The position numbers and the translations under genes are program-made. Shown here one piece after another: positions 1 through 10,315 of a DNA stretch of 64,000 bases. Under the pieces are notes generated by a model. It did not search any database and was not told the DNA's origin. It saw only the letters and a program-made list of their open reading frames with translations. Source of the stretch: Symbiodinium microadriaticum (lineage: Eukaryota > Sar > Dinophyceae > Suessiales > Symbiodiniaceae). Where the stretch lies: positions 377,127-441,126 of the forward strand of contig LSRX01000131.1 in assembly GCA_001939145.1 (NCBI GenBank). Reading direction: 5' to 3'. Every line of letters starts with the position of its first letter. Position 1 is the stretch's first letter.

Positions 1-454
1 GGATCTAGATTTTTGGAAAGCTGGAACCCACGGCAATCACAAACCTTGGAGAACGTGTTCTCTACTACAGTAAGTCTTGCTTGGTGGCCTGTGTGACTCG
101 TTCCAGATGAGGCACCACATCGAAGCTTCGCGGGGTTCCTTTCGCTGAGCAGACCGCGGCCTCCAGCACCACAGCCAGGTGCCTCAGCTATGGCCAGCTA
201 CAGGCTCATCTTTCCACACCTGTTAAAGCCAGTCCATGGCCCATAAATCTGCAATCCAAGCGCTCAGCTGTGCTGATGCCTAGGACTGGCATGGTCGGAC
301 AAGAGAAGTCTTTCAAGAGCTCGGCTCGTCGCCTCTCTACACACTATGGACGAGCGACTGTTCGACTTTGACGGCTGATGGTGCATGGACATAAAGATCC
401 TTGGCTCCAAAGCAAGACGCAGAAACAGTCACTCTGGCGGTGTCAGCAGACACG

Positions 455-1021
455 CAACAAGCAGTCCAAGGTCACTGGATGTCCGGACACTCCCCGCGCC
501 ACAACGCGCATGTCAGTCACCCTCTCGTTCAAGAACTTCGATGGGTCGGTCAATGTGGGGCAACCTACAGGGCCTGCCAGCATGGTGTCCGCAGGCCAGT
601 CAGGACATCCTTGTATCGCCGTCTCCAGTTCAAAGCGGCCGCCAAAGATTTCACTGCCGACTCCTGTAGTCTAGCTGCCGATGTCAGAAAGGCTTTTCTC
701 TTGTTTGCCGAATGACATCAGGTGCATGTCTGCCGCAGTCCTTGGAGGAGGCACCCAGGAACATGCGGAGTACCTGCGACGCATTGCGACGCAAACATGG
801 ACGGCATGCAATTAATAATTAGGTGGCGAAGTGCGGAATGTCTTGGCCTCGTCTGTGCACCAGTCCCGAAGCCACTCATCCAGACCTCCGTCAACGAGGT
901 GCTCCGCTTCCTGCCCGGGTTCGAGGTCTGGCGGCTGTCGAAAGTTTGCCGGCAAGTGCTCTGTTTCGGACACAGGTAACGCGTTCTTCAGCACGGAGAG
1001 CATCACTTTTGAACTTTGGGA
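455..1021 (-). CDS. Unknown spliced gene, exon fragments
   Basis: Three short open stretches on the minus strand read like protein: about 1021-830 (acidic, contains LRDWCTDEAKTFRT), about 640-565 (basic, LNWRRRYKDVLTGLR) and about 540-455 (NERVTDMRVVARGVSGHP). They are in different frames and separated by short gaps, as expected for exons with small introns. I recognise no family. Neither the start nor the end of the gene can be fixed, and the gene may continue off the left edge. The plus-strand frames here are also open but look less protein-like. Low confidence that these belong to a single gene. Confidence 0.3.
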
Positions 1022-1039
1022 AACCCCGAACATCTAATC

Positions 1040-2766
1040 TGCGGAACAAGTCTGGGAAAGTTGCAAGTCAGAGCATCCTGCAGCAACATCACCATCTTCT
1101 TTGGTCCAGTTTGTCCTGATCGAGATTACAAACAGCATGCATGGCGGTCGCTGCATTCGCCTCACATGCATGCATGACGGTCAAGCGAACCATATGCAAC
1201 AGAACCATATGAAACAGCTGGTGCCTCGTCAGAGATCCAGCTAGAGTGTTGCATGCGCATGCTCTTGCTTTTTTGCCCACAACTACATCCACTGTACAGT
1301 ACCAGGCTGTACCATGACCTCTAGGTCCAACCCCTTTGGTTTCTGGACGAAACGCTTTCAAGCAGCCTGCAGGATCCTTACCATTGCACAGGTCCGCCTC
1401 AGTAAGGCAGAGTCAAGCTGGAATTACGGCCGCAACAGATCAAACCTCTGCACCATGATCTACGTAGCACTGCAAGATGGATAAGAGCCAGACTGCAGCG
1501 GCCGTGGCCACAATGGCCCTGCGAGGGGCGTCCAAAAGTCTCGGAACGTCCTGGCATTTGCCGCTCTGCAGCGCGTTGCGTGTTGACTGTTAGCACACCC
1601 CGGTTTACAGGCTCGGGTCTGCTCTCATCTCCTTAGTTTCGGGAGTCCTCGGCAGTGACGCAGGTCGACTGAGGATCACCGTCAGGCCTACGAGGCGGTG
1701 CATCTTTTGCAGGTTCAAGCTCTTACTCCAACATCATGGCACTACGTCCCTGGCATCCCTATACAGGATCCTACACGAACCCCACGACACGCGCAATGCA
1801 GCAATGCATGACAAGGTTATAAGGCTCGCAGCAAACTCCACAGCTTCACCTCAGCCCTGGCATCAATGACGGCTGAAGACGTGATTCTTTACGAAGAGAA
1901 TCCAGGCTGGCCAAAAGTGGCATGGGGTTGCCATCCAGATCTCTCGCTCGCTCTTGCGCGCTCTTCTTCTCTCGCCTTAGGCCATGTGTGCTGTTGCCGC
2001 CGTGACTTTTGAGGATTCTGTTTCCGTCCCACCGGCTGAAGTCTCTCTCTCTCTCTCTCTACCAGGCAAGAGGGGAAGCACGGTCCAGTGCAACCCCCCG
2101 CGCGCGCACGCGCCCCTGCGGTCCACGGCAGGGTACGTAATATCCTGGTTGGGGGGTTTGCCCCTCCAGACTCGGCTTTACAGCGTATGGCCGCAGTAGA
2201 AGCATAAAGAATACTAAGGCGGGGACCACGTCATCAGCTGAGGGATTCAAAGTCGGGTTTTGCGAGGCAAAAACATGCAGTCTCCCCCTGCTACGTACGA
2301 GCAGGACTTGGATAGTATCACGGAGCGGAACGAAATTTAATTGGGCCCCGCGAGATCCCCTAAATTAGTTGGCCGGAACCGGTTGAGCTACAAGGTGAGT
2401 TGAAAAGAGGCAAGGATTAAGGGCGCTGCGTCCCATTGTACAGGTTGAACGGAGGGTGGCTGAGGAGCCTAAAACAGTTCACACCTAAAACTCAAGTTCC
2501 CCCTCAGACGGTACTCAGGTCTGCCTGCAAGGCCGCCACGGATACCATGAAGCATCGAGCTCCCCCGGGTGCAAAAACTGCAGGCAACATGTTTGTCCCC
2601 CGTCAGCTGCTCGGTGTTCTCTCTCTTCGCGCCTTGGCCATGTGTGCTTGCACACGATCTCGTCGGGAGGGTGGATCCCCCTTCGGTTCATTAGGTCGTT
2701 CCGCAAGGATCCCCGATCAAAGGGTCTCCCAGCATTCCCCCATGGCCATTGTTGTTCGCCTCCAGC
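1040..2766. other. No convincing gene; CT-rich stretches
   Basis: I see no recognisable coding region here. It has a perfect CT run at 2042-2060 and two related pieces, one near 1950-2000 and one near 2600-2650, each with a pyrimidine-rich stretch followed by a 'ccatgtgtgct' core. This suggests degenerate copies of one dispersed repeat. Confidence 0.4.
2042..2060. repeat. (CT)n microsatellite
   Basis: A 19-base perfect TC/CT run. Similar runs lie at 4105-4130 and 5514-5537. The latter directly abuts a relict spliced-leader sequence. Confidence 0.9.
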
Positions 2767-3597
2767 TTATTGCACATTCTCGTCGGAGCTTCCCCCCCAG
2801 TCAGGTGGGATGTCTTCGGTGGCGTGATCCTTTTTCACACGCTGGTCAGCAAGTCGGCTTCTGTCCTTTTTCACATGCTCCCCCATTAGGCCCACTGCGT
2901 GCTCGTCCAAAGTCTCGGCTTTCACCTCGGTCTTCATCTCTGGGTTCTTTTCTCCCCCCTTGCTTTTCTTGGCTGTCTTCCCCGCGGTTGTAGACGAGGG
3001 CTGTGTTGTAGAACCACGGTCTGCCCCACTGCTGGCTCGGAATCGCCTGCGTATTTTCTTGACTCGCTTCAAAAGGGGCTCCGCTTGCTCAGGGAAACGG
3101 CAAACATAGGCTCGTGTCTCGTCGGCCTGAAGTGGCAAATATTTGTCCACGATGCGGACTAACTCATCCGCTCTCTTCCCCACCTTGTTTCGAACATGGT
3201 GTCGCCGCAGGTAACTTTCATATGCCTTTGTCTGCTTTTTGCTGAACGCTTCTCCCGTCGAAGTGTCTTTTACTCCCCCCGGGGTTTTACGATAGTCTTG
3301 TTGATCCACTCGTCCCCCGGTTCTGGGGAGCATCAGCCCCCTCCTCGTCTCAAAGCCAGTCATCTCTGACAAGGGGCGGAGCGAGCTTGCACGGCTGCTC
3401 GCGGCAGCCTCCCCCGACTGCTTTTTTGCACGTGCGATGGGCACGTTTGCTTGCGAGGTAACCCCAACGGTGCACGTTCCATCGCTGTACCTGCAAAGCT
3501 TGCACCGTGCCCCCCCATCATCCCCATCCACATAGGCAGTCATCACGATGTCGCCCGGCAGGAATATCACGGACTCTGAGGTCTTGATCTCCCCCAC
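2767..3597 (-). CDS. Hypothetical basic protein, probable retrogene (5' part frame-broken)
   Basis: A 276-codon open frame ending at 2767. The first codon at 3597 is GTG, and the frame runs further back (ADLAELAHWVGEIK) to a TAA near 3625, so the true start is not in this segment. A different frame just upstream (about 3745-3625) continues the protein sense with VTLYNSVGDQ and HCKIFVRFLLAGEITVLY. A +1 shift near 3620 would join the two. The product has a compact N-terminal part (SVIFLPGDIVMTAYVDGDDG) and a long Lys/Arg/Glu-rich C-terminal tail. A relict spliced leader on the same strand lies about 330 bases upstream of the 3597 codon. This fits an mRNA that was spliced-leader capped, reverse-transcribed and inserted, then decayed. 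No family recognised. Confidence 0.5.
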   Translation of the reverse strand: MGEIKTSESVIFLPGDIVMTAYVDGDDGGARCKLCRYSDGTCTVGVTSQANVPIARAKKQSGEAAASSRASSLRPLSEMTGFETRRGLMLPRTGGRVDQQDYRKTPGGVKDTSTGEAFSKKQTKAYESYLRRHHVRNKVGKRADELVRIVDKYLPLQADETRAYVCRFPEQAEPLLKRVKKIRRRFRASSGADRGSTTQPSSTTAGKTAKKSKGGEKNPEMKTEVKAETLDEHAVGLMGEHVKKDRSRLADQRVKKDHATEDIPPDWGGSSDENVQ

Positions 3598-3614
3598 CCA
3601 GTGCGCGAGTTCTG

Positions 3615-3745
3615 CCAGGTCGGCTTAATGGCACAATCCAGGGAGTCCTCGATGTAGAGGACTGTGATCTCCCCCGCAAGAAGGAACCGAACGAAGATCT
3701 TGCAGTGCCCCTGGTCCCCCACAGAGTTGTAGAGTCACGGACTTG
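3615..3745 (-). pseudogene. Upstream frame-shifted part of the 2767-3597 reading frame
   Basis: This stretch encodes a sensible peptide (HCKIFVRFLLAGEITVLY, then IEDSLDCAIKP) that stops making sense where the next frame (ADLAELAHWVGEIK) begins. A single-base frameshift would explain this better than an intron, because the two frames abut with no room for one. It could be a sequencing error rather than real decay. Confidence 0.4.
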
Positions 3746-3923
3746 CCGTTCCTTTATGGCTCGGGCTACGGACCTTTTCGCGGGCCACTGCAACCACACG
3801 GTGGCGGACGTTGGACTCAAGCCCCCGCCCTCTCAAGGGAACGTCCACCCAAGGGAAGCACTGGGGACAACCAGCACCCCCCAAGGGCCGTCCCTGCGCG
3901 CCCCCGAAGGAGCGGCAGGTTGA

Positions 3924-3942
3924 CTTGAGCCAAAATGGCTAC
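3924..3942 (-). other. Relict dinoflagellate spliced-leader sequence 1
   Basis: The minus strand reads GTAGCCATTTTGGCTCAAG, a 19-base exact match to the 3' part of the conserved dinoflagellate spliced leader (DinoSL). One step further 5' the match breaks at one base and then resumes. Genomic DinoSL next to a gene is the accepted mark of an mRNA that was trans-spliced and then retroposed. The retrogene-like frame at 2767-3745 lies downstream on the same strand. Confidence 0.85.
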
Positions 3943-4104
3943 TGAAGTCTCTTCTTCTTCCTTCGGGTTAAAGGAGCTGGTCAGGCTCCCCGGCCCAGAA
4001 GTCTTGCTTGCTTGCTTGCCCGCCGTTTGAGGAATAGGGGAAGCCCCTACCCCTCTGCGCTCTCGCGCTACGGCAACTGTCTGTCAGGCATGTCGGCCCA
4101 GAAG

Positions 4105-4130
4105 TCTCTCTCTCTCTCTCTTTTTTTTTT
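4105..4130. repeat. (CT)n(T)n tract
   Basis: TC repeat 4105-4120 running into ten T residues (4121-4130). The 13 bases before it (ggcccagaagtct) also occur about 100 bases upstream, near 3990, as a direct repeat. Confidence 0.85.
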
Positions 4131-4912
4131 CGTCAGGGTTCCGGGCTCAGGGGTTGCTCCCCTCGCCCGCGCGCTCTCGGCGCCCCCGACCGTTGTGGAG
4201 GGGCTGGAACGACAAAAAGCACAACCTAGGCAACTTTATCAAGATGAAAGACGGCGTAAAACATGAAGGGCAGTTTAAGAAGTACCGCAAAGTAAAGCAC
4301 CAAGAGGATAGTTGCCATGGCATTGGTGCTGGTATCTGGGTCTTCCCCCGGTTGGACATGACAAAAGCAGCTACACTACAACAAGTAAAGAAAGTTCAGT
4401 CAGCAAGGGGAAGGCGCTCTGGGACTGCAGCATGGGTGTAGCCCCCTAGTGACAGTCAAACCCAAACAGCACACCAAAGTCAAAGGAACCCATCAATAAC
4501 CGAAGGGTGACCCTCATTATCGCTGCAGCTGTATCTGGCATGTGGCTTCGAATTGGGAAAAACATGGCGCATGGTGGCTCTGACGCCCCGAGCGGGGGCA
4601 CGGCAAAGTAAAAGTTCACGGAGGCTCCGGCGGCCCGTCAAAAGGAACTCGGGAAGTAATGCTTCCATGGGGTTTAACCCCCGTGTGAGTGCGGAAAAGT
4701 AGGGAGAAGAAACGTCCAGCTGAACGGAATGTGTTACACATGCACGCCACGTTGCCACGACACCTTAGGGCTTTTGCATCCCAAAGGCACGAATCGAGTG
4801 ATGGGGTTTCCCGTCTGTACAGGCAGTCTGTACAGGCATTAGTTGTCCAGGGATCATCCCCTTTGAAATGGAAAAGCGGCCTCTCTCACATGTTCATTGC
4901 TCACCGTAGGTC

Positions 4913-5059
4913 TCCACGGTCTCCGCCGCCAGGTAGTGTGCGTCGACTACGTCGGCGGTCTTGGTTACGATCACGGTCTCGGTCGCGGTCACGGCCTTGG
5001 TCCTTAGGGCTTTTCTTGGGCTGCTGGCACGGGTTTGCCCCGTCTTCCATCGTAGGATG
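4913..5059 (-). CDS. Short Arg-Asp repeat ORF
   Basis: An ATG at about 5059 (minus) opens a 49-codon frame with an alternating Arg-Asp run (GRDRDRDRDRNQDRRRSRR), ending TGA at about 4913. RD/RS dipeptide repeats are typical of splicing-related RNA-binding proteins, but the length and the lack of an RNA-recognition motif prevent any assignment. It lies about 440 bases downstream of the second relict spliced leader on the same strand, so it may be part of a decayed retrocopy. An alternative frame over the same DNA is also open. Confidence 0.25.
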
Positions 5060-5495
5060 TAGATTGCCTTCTCGGTGTCCCTGCCACTATCGCGATCACG
5101 ACGAACAGGTACTCCCGCACCCGGTGTAGCGCTCGAGGCAAAACGTTATGGGGTACACTCCCCGGCAAAGGTTCGCCGATATCGATGGTGTAGTTGGTGT
5201 CAAAGGGCAGAATGAGCAGGGGCAGCAGCGGTCACCGTGCAGGACCGAGGTCACCGTACTCGTCGAGGAGGGCCTGCGAGGAGAAGCACGCGAAGATCAC
5301 GTCCCCCCTGGTCTGCAATGGCGGCACGTGGCGACTCTACAAGAAAGGGCCACTTGAGGAGAGGGGCGGCGGATATGTGACTCAAGCACTGCAGGAAGAA
5401 GCAACGGGAGCTCCCCCGAGGGTGTACAGCCCTCGGGTCAACCCCGCGCCTCCTTGCAAAAGGGGTGTCACAGACCCCTAAGCAAAGGTGCAGCA

Positions 5496-5514
5496 CTTGA
5501 GCCAAAATGGCTAC
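5496..5514 (-). other. Relict dinoflagellate spliced-leader sequence 2
   Basis: A second 19-base perfect copy of GTAGCCATTTTGGCTCAAG on the minus strand, 1.57 kb from the first and in the same orientation. In gene direction a GA repeat (5537-5514 region) immediately precedes it. Two co-oriented relics so close together suggest either independent retropositions or a local duplication of one. Confidence 0.85.
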
Positions 5515-5537
5515 TCTCTCTCTCTCTCTCTCTCTGT
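5514..5537. repeat. (CT)n microsatellite beside the spliced-leader relic
   Basis: A CT run that begins exactly where homology to the spliced leader ends. Confidence 0.9.
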
Positions 5538-5539
5538 CG

Positions 5540-7120
5540 CGCTCTTTCGCGGGTTCTTCTTCTTGAGCTAGGGGGCTGTCAGCGCCCGTCCCCTCTCCGA
5601 CTCGGCAGCCTGTGCGAACCTCTCTGATGCGATGGTGTGCTTGCTCATGCACGGGCGATGTTGACTTCGTTGTTGCGTGGAGACCGTGAAAAGGCTCGGA
5701 ATGCGAGCGATCCGCTTGCACAAGAGCGGAGAAGCCTAGGTAAGTCAAAGAGTCAAAGAGCAATCAATGCCCAGCGGCAAGACTGATTGATAATCCGTAG
5801 CGCTCGGCTGTACAGCTGATGCATCCTGCCAGCTCATCTAGGAATCTAGGAAGCTCACGAACAGAGCTGTGCGCTCTCGTCTTGGGAAGTGCTCCTCGTC
5901 GCGAGGCGTCTCGGCTACGCAGCCTGGCAATGCATGTTCACAGGGCCGCTCTGGCCCTGACGAACCTCTCAGGTCGGGGCAGGTCTGGCCCATGGCAGCA
6001 CCAGAAGCTTTAGCTTTTTGGCATAGGACACAACAAAACCATTCACCATGATCCCCTACGAGTACCAGTGTCAGGACCCCAAGTGACCGATAAATTACTG
6101 CACAGGAGCCATAGTAGCTGACGCGGGCTGGCTTCTGACAGGATTCAGCCCTTCCCTTGCAACAGGCACTTTTGCACAGCAAGCAGCTGCGAGGCCAGGG
6201 CAGATCATCCGGCGGACACTCTGCTGAGATCTCGCTTCCACCCCATTCGGGTTCCGATGTCATAGGACAAGAAAGTTCACTCATCTCTCCCTGACTTTAA
6301 AGAAGAGGTGCTTGACAACTCGTGGCACGAATTATGCCGAGTAGCTGCCATCTCGAGATTAAAACTTGAAACTAAATGTCCGCTTTAGCAAAAAGGACTA
6401 AGCGCACACGCTGAGTGTGCAGATTGCATCTTGTGCCCGAAGAGCTTGGAAGTCTTGCCATAGTGTCGTAGGGTATGGTGTGGTCAACTCTGGCGACGCC
6501 CAGACCTGTCAAAGGCTGATGGTGGCGTCACTCCCCGGCCCTCCAGGTGGGACCCTGGCCTTGGGTCCCTTCAAGGCCTTCAATCCTGGCATCCTTGCAC
6601 GGGGCTGACGCAACTTGGAGCAGGCAGTATGCCTGGTGTCACCTTACAGGCACGAGTCACAGCTCCAGCATGCTCCGGAACCAAGGCTTCGACGGCTCAA
6701 TAGCACAGAATAGGCCAAGGTGCTGCCCCTTGCCTGCTTTCTTCGCGCCTCCTGGTGCCTGGAAGCTACGTCGTTGATGGGCTCCTGCTTCAGAGGCCGC
6801 TGTCTCAAGCATTCTCTAGTCTGCCATCACAGCAGTCTACGCCCTTTGACGTGCACGTCCTGGCGGCAGACTCGTAGAGCTGCCTGGTTGGCCAGAGCCA
6901 AGCCCCTCCGCGTGGCTTCATGAACAGATCCAGCCACCAGGCCTCCTGCCGATTTCACTTGGCATCACAGGTCATGAAGCTCTACATTTCCCTAAATCTA
7001 TATTGCCTCGCTTTAGGTGTTCGAACGCGTGCACATTGGCAGAATAAGGACGGTCCTTGGTTGAACGGGTGCAGGTTGACGGCTCTTTGCCGCTGCTCGC
7101 GAAGGCTAGGAAGCCTCCAC
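5540..7120. other. No assigned gene
   Basis: A 148-codon minus frame (6284-5838) starts at an ATG and is rich in Cys and acidic residues at its N-terminus (SEPEWGGSEISAECPPDD). It has no recognisable family and the later part is not clearly coding. Nothing else stands out. Confidence 0.3.
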
Positions 7121-7125
7121 AGCAC

Positions 7126-7764
7126 ATGGCAAGGCAGCAGCGACAACAGCAACAGCAACAACAACAACAGCAGCCCGCAGCAGGGGCAGGAGCAGGAGCA
7201 GAAGCAGCAGAAGCAGCAGCAGCAGCAGCAGGAGGAGCAGCAGCAGCAACAACTGAGCAGCAGCAACAGCAGCAGCGGCAGCAGCAGGAGCAGGAGCAGG
7301 AGCAGAAGCAGCACGAGCAGAAGCAGCACGAGCAGCAGCAACAGCAGGAGCAGCAGCAACAACTGAGCAGTAGCAACAGCAGCAGCAACGGCGACAAGAG
7401 GACACGTGGTGCCAAATGGCACAAAGCAGAGAGGGTGTGTCGTTTTTCTGGACGACGCATTCTTCTCTCGTCTTCAGTCCACTATTCGGTGGCACGGTGT
7501 TCCAAGTCTTTCGCGTGGAACATGTTCGGGTGGATCTTCGCGGCAAATGCCATAATTCTGATGATAAAAATTGTTGGTTTGTCGTTCGTGGTCGTTGAGT
7601 GCCAAGCGTCGAGCAAGTTGAGTGCAACCTTCACTTCCATGTACATCGCCCGTAAGGGTTCCTCCCCATCCTCCCAAGCACAGGCGAAGAACTCCTCTGA
7701 GTCGGAAGCACCGCTTTCGCTGACAGATCAGCAGGTAGGGGCATCAGAGGTATTGGAAGGGTAA
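7126..7764 (+). CDS. Gln-rich ORF over a CAG repeat (doubtful)
   Basis: An ATG at 7126 opens about 212 codons dominated by poly-Gln, with Gln/Glu/His and Ala runs, then a hydrophobic stretch (FGWIFAANAIILMIKIVGLS) and a Ser-rich tail. The openness over the repeat is a trivial consequence of CAG periodicity. The opposite strand is also open across it. It would be the only plus-strand cellular gene, which argues against it. Coding status is unproven. Confidence 0.2.
   Translation: MARQQRQQQQQQQQQQPAAGAGAGAEAAEAAAAAAGGAAAATTEQQQQQQRQQQEQEQEQKQHEQKQHEQQQQQEQQQQLSSSNSSSNGDKRTRGAKWHKAERVCRFSGRRILLSSSVHYSVARCSKSFAWNMFGWIFAANAIILMIKIVGLSFVVVECQASSKLSATFTSMYIARKGSSPSSQAQAKNSSESEAPLSLTDQQVGASEVLEG
7132..7390. 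repeat. Impure CAG/CAA trinucleotide tract
   Basis: About 260 bases of CAG, CAA, AGCAGG and GAGCAG units with interruptions. A near-duplicate segment (gcagcacgagcagaagcagcacgagcag) lies within it. Confidence 0.95.
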
Positions 7765-7776
7765 CCTGCGTTCCGT

Positions 7777-8303
7777 TTATGGGGAAATCCACAGTTGCAT
7801 GAATGCATGGGCTGGAGTCCACCAGAGCTTCGAGGCGACGAAACTGCTCGGAGAAAACAACGCAGAGATGGATGGCTGATACATCGTCTGCCTGCGCTTC
7901 GGCCTGTGATCGGTTTGTGGGCGCGGCAGCTTCGCAGTGAGACTCATGGACTCCTGGCTCTGCAAAGTCTCTGCATTGACTCTGGAGGAAGCATCTCAAG
8001 TCTCCAGTCCTGGCTTTGAGGTCGCCGTGGCATCCGTGGCGTGGACCCGGGTCTGGCTGCACTGGCTGCACGTTCCAGGGATGGCAGCGGTGGCGGTCTC
8101 GAGTCCTCAAAGGCAGAAAGACAGAAGAATTCTCGCTCTGGGCTCACCTCGAGCTCCTGAATCTTCAACGTCGCAACAAGCTCGCCTGCCACTGCCAAGC
8201 TCAGGTCTGAATGTCCCAACTTCCTAAGCCCACCTGAGTCTGCCGCTTCTGCAAGCTTCGGAGACCAGATATCTAGGAGCAAAGAGAGTCCTGAATGCAA
8301 CAC
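7777..8303 (-). CDS. Unknown spliced gene, two candidate exons
   Basis: About 8303-7944 reads SLAVAGELVATLKIQELEV and continues with a Pro/Ser-rich stretch to RLEMLPPESMQRLCRARSP. About 7900-7780 reads FSEQFRRLEALVDSSPCIHA in another frame. Composition and the change of frame suggest two exons of one minus-strand gene. No family recognised and the ends are undefined. Confidence 0.3.
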
Positions 8304-9673
8304 AGAGAGAGTCCGACTCCGGGTGTGCCATCTCCACGATTATCCCCAGACCAGCCATGTCTCTTCGCACTTGCTCAGCCTTGCTGTCTGCTGGGGGATC
8401 GCTTCCTTGGCATCTCTAAATACATTTCAGTGCACCGACCAAGTCTGGCTCCGTCGGTATGCCACGACATTGCAGCCAAGCACGCTGGAAACTTTCTCAC
8501 TTTCACATGGATCCAGGACTTGAATCGAAGGGCTGGCCTGCAGTCCGACATGGTTCAATCATGGACGAACACGTCGACACATCAGGCAAAATCGCTTTAC
8601 AAAGGCAATATTTTGTATGTTGAAGAGCAGCCACATTCATGTGGAGCCGAGCTTTTGGCCTAGGCAAACATGGAGAGGTTGCGCCTCGTAGTTGAGTCGA
8701 AACACGAAAGTAGCAACTGGAAGTTGCTCTTGACTCTTGAGTGTGTTGGCTTGTGTTTGGGAGTTTTGCAAGGTTGCAAGAATTGAATCAGTGTGCTATA
8801 TGTAGTGCCGCTGGCCGAGGCACTCACACACGCGCGCACATTCTGCGGCTTTGGCAAAAAAAGAATGCAACAAGCGATCACATCGAGAGCATCACAACAC
8901 TTGCATTTCGCACAACACTCTCCACCGACCCTCTGAAGCACCGGTTGCAACAAAAGGCAGGGCATGTAAAGAAGATGATTGCTTGTATCGGCCTCGTGAA
9001 CCTCGGAGTCAAGGCTTTCTGCACTGCTCCGCCTTCGTGAACTTGCGTCATCCTCTAACATAGCCCAATCGGGCATATCGGGCTCGTTGCTTCCGCTACT
9101 GGACGAGGAAGTTGATGAGCTGGCACCTCAAGAGGTGCCGCAGAAGGCGCGTAAGACACCTGCACTGATACACTGCACTACAGTAAGAGCAGGAAGCAGC
9201 AGAGCAGTGACACCCCGTTATACCCCGTTGTCAAAAACGTGCGGCAGCCTTCGTTCTCCTTGTTACTGTCAGGATCAGCTTGGCCCTCACGTATGGACGT
9301 CAAGCTTGCAACACCTCAGATGCGCCAGTAATGACAGTGTCCAACTGGTCACAGTGGATTTTGGCGTGTACGGGGTGTCGGTCAAGTTGCTGGATTTCGA
9401 GGCTTGCCTCTCGTGCTGACGCACGAACAGAGCACCATCGCCTTAGATCTGGTAGGAGCTACAGGCTTAGAAGCTGAGATGTGTGCACTGCGTATAGGTG
9501 GGAGGCCAGAGCATATCATGAAGACAACTACAAGGGCAGCGACATCAACAGTTCAAGCTGAAGCGATCATGCCATGTTGGCCGCTTGAAGCAACTGCAGC
9601 TGCAAATCAAACGACAGGACACGAAAGTCCCTGTGCTGGCTATGTCTTAACTTTTTTGAACCACAGACCCGCG
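8304..9673. other. No assigned gene
   Basis: Several frames of 60-140 codons are open on both strands. None shows a recognisable domain or a splice-supported continuation. Confidence 0.3.
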
Positions 9674-10228
9674 TTATCCAACATCTCTGGAACTACTATA
9701 GGTCTGACAGATTTCGAGCTTTTGCAACCAGCTCTGCCGGTGGGGGGGCAATGTGGTCACCTTTGAGCGGGGAACCCTCGCTTCGGACATGTCGGCCATG
9801 ACAAACACTGCCTGACAGCGAATGCTGAGGGACTTGCTCATTCGGCGGCCCCGATGTGGCAAGCCATGCACTGCTTTGCTGGTCAAACCAGCAAGGCCAG
9901 TCATGGCAGACATCGCCATGGTGTAGGCATGTGGCCGCGTTGGCGCAATATGTGACAGTCGCCTTGCCAGCTTCATGCCTGGAAAGGGAAGCAGGGTAAA
10001 GCCGGCTACGGCAGGGACAAGAAGCACGTGACTGGCATCTCGGAGCCTGAGAAAGCCCTGGTCCATGCATTCTGAGGATTCTGAGGTTTGCATCCCTCCG
10101 ACGTCGCCGAAGCAACCGAGGCAACAGATGACCGTCCTTGTCGGCTGATGCACACCGGAAGCCAAGGCTCTCTCAGACCAGATTTCAAGAAAGCGTCTCG
10201 TGTCCATTCGCCACCACTCCTTTCGCAC
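9674..10228 (-). CDS. Hypothetical protein, single long exon
   Basis: A 184-codon minus frame, ending at 9674. It begins at a GTG, so the true start is an upstream exon or the ATG seven codons in. It has an amphipathic N-terminal segment (MDTRRFLEIWSERALASGV), a central hydrophobic stretch (HVLLVPAVAGFTLLPFPGM) and a basic, Ser-rich C-terminus. It lies 88 bases downstream of the end of the cyclic-nucleotide-binding gene, so it could be a separate small gene or a non-coding frame. No family recognised. Confidence 0.35.
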   Translation of the reverse strand: MRKEWWRMDTRRFLEIWSERALASGVHQPTRTVICCLGCFGDVGGMQTSESSECMDQGFLRLRDASHVLLVPAVAGFTLLPFPGMKLARRLSHIAPTRPHAYTMAMSAMTGLAGLTSKAVHGLPHRGRRMSKSLSIRCQAVFVMADMSEARVPRSKVTTLPPHRQSWLQKLEICQTYSSSRDVG

Positions 10229-10315
10229 TCTACATCAACCGGGGAAAAGGGTGACAGTGAACAACTTTTTCTTCTAACAAGCCCAAAGTCACACCTCCCA
10301 AGTTATAAGTTACAG

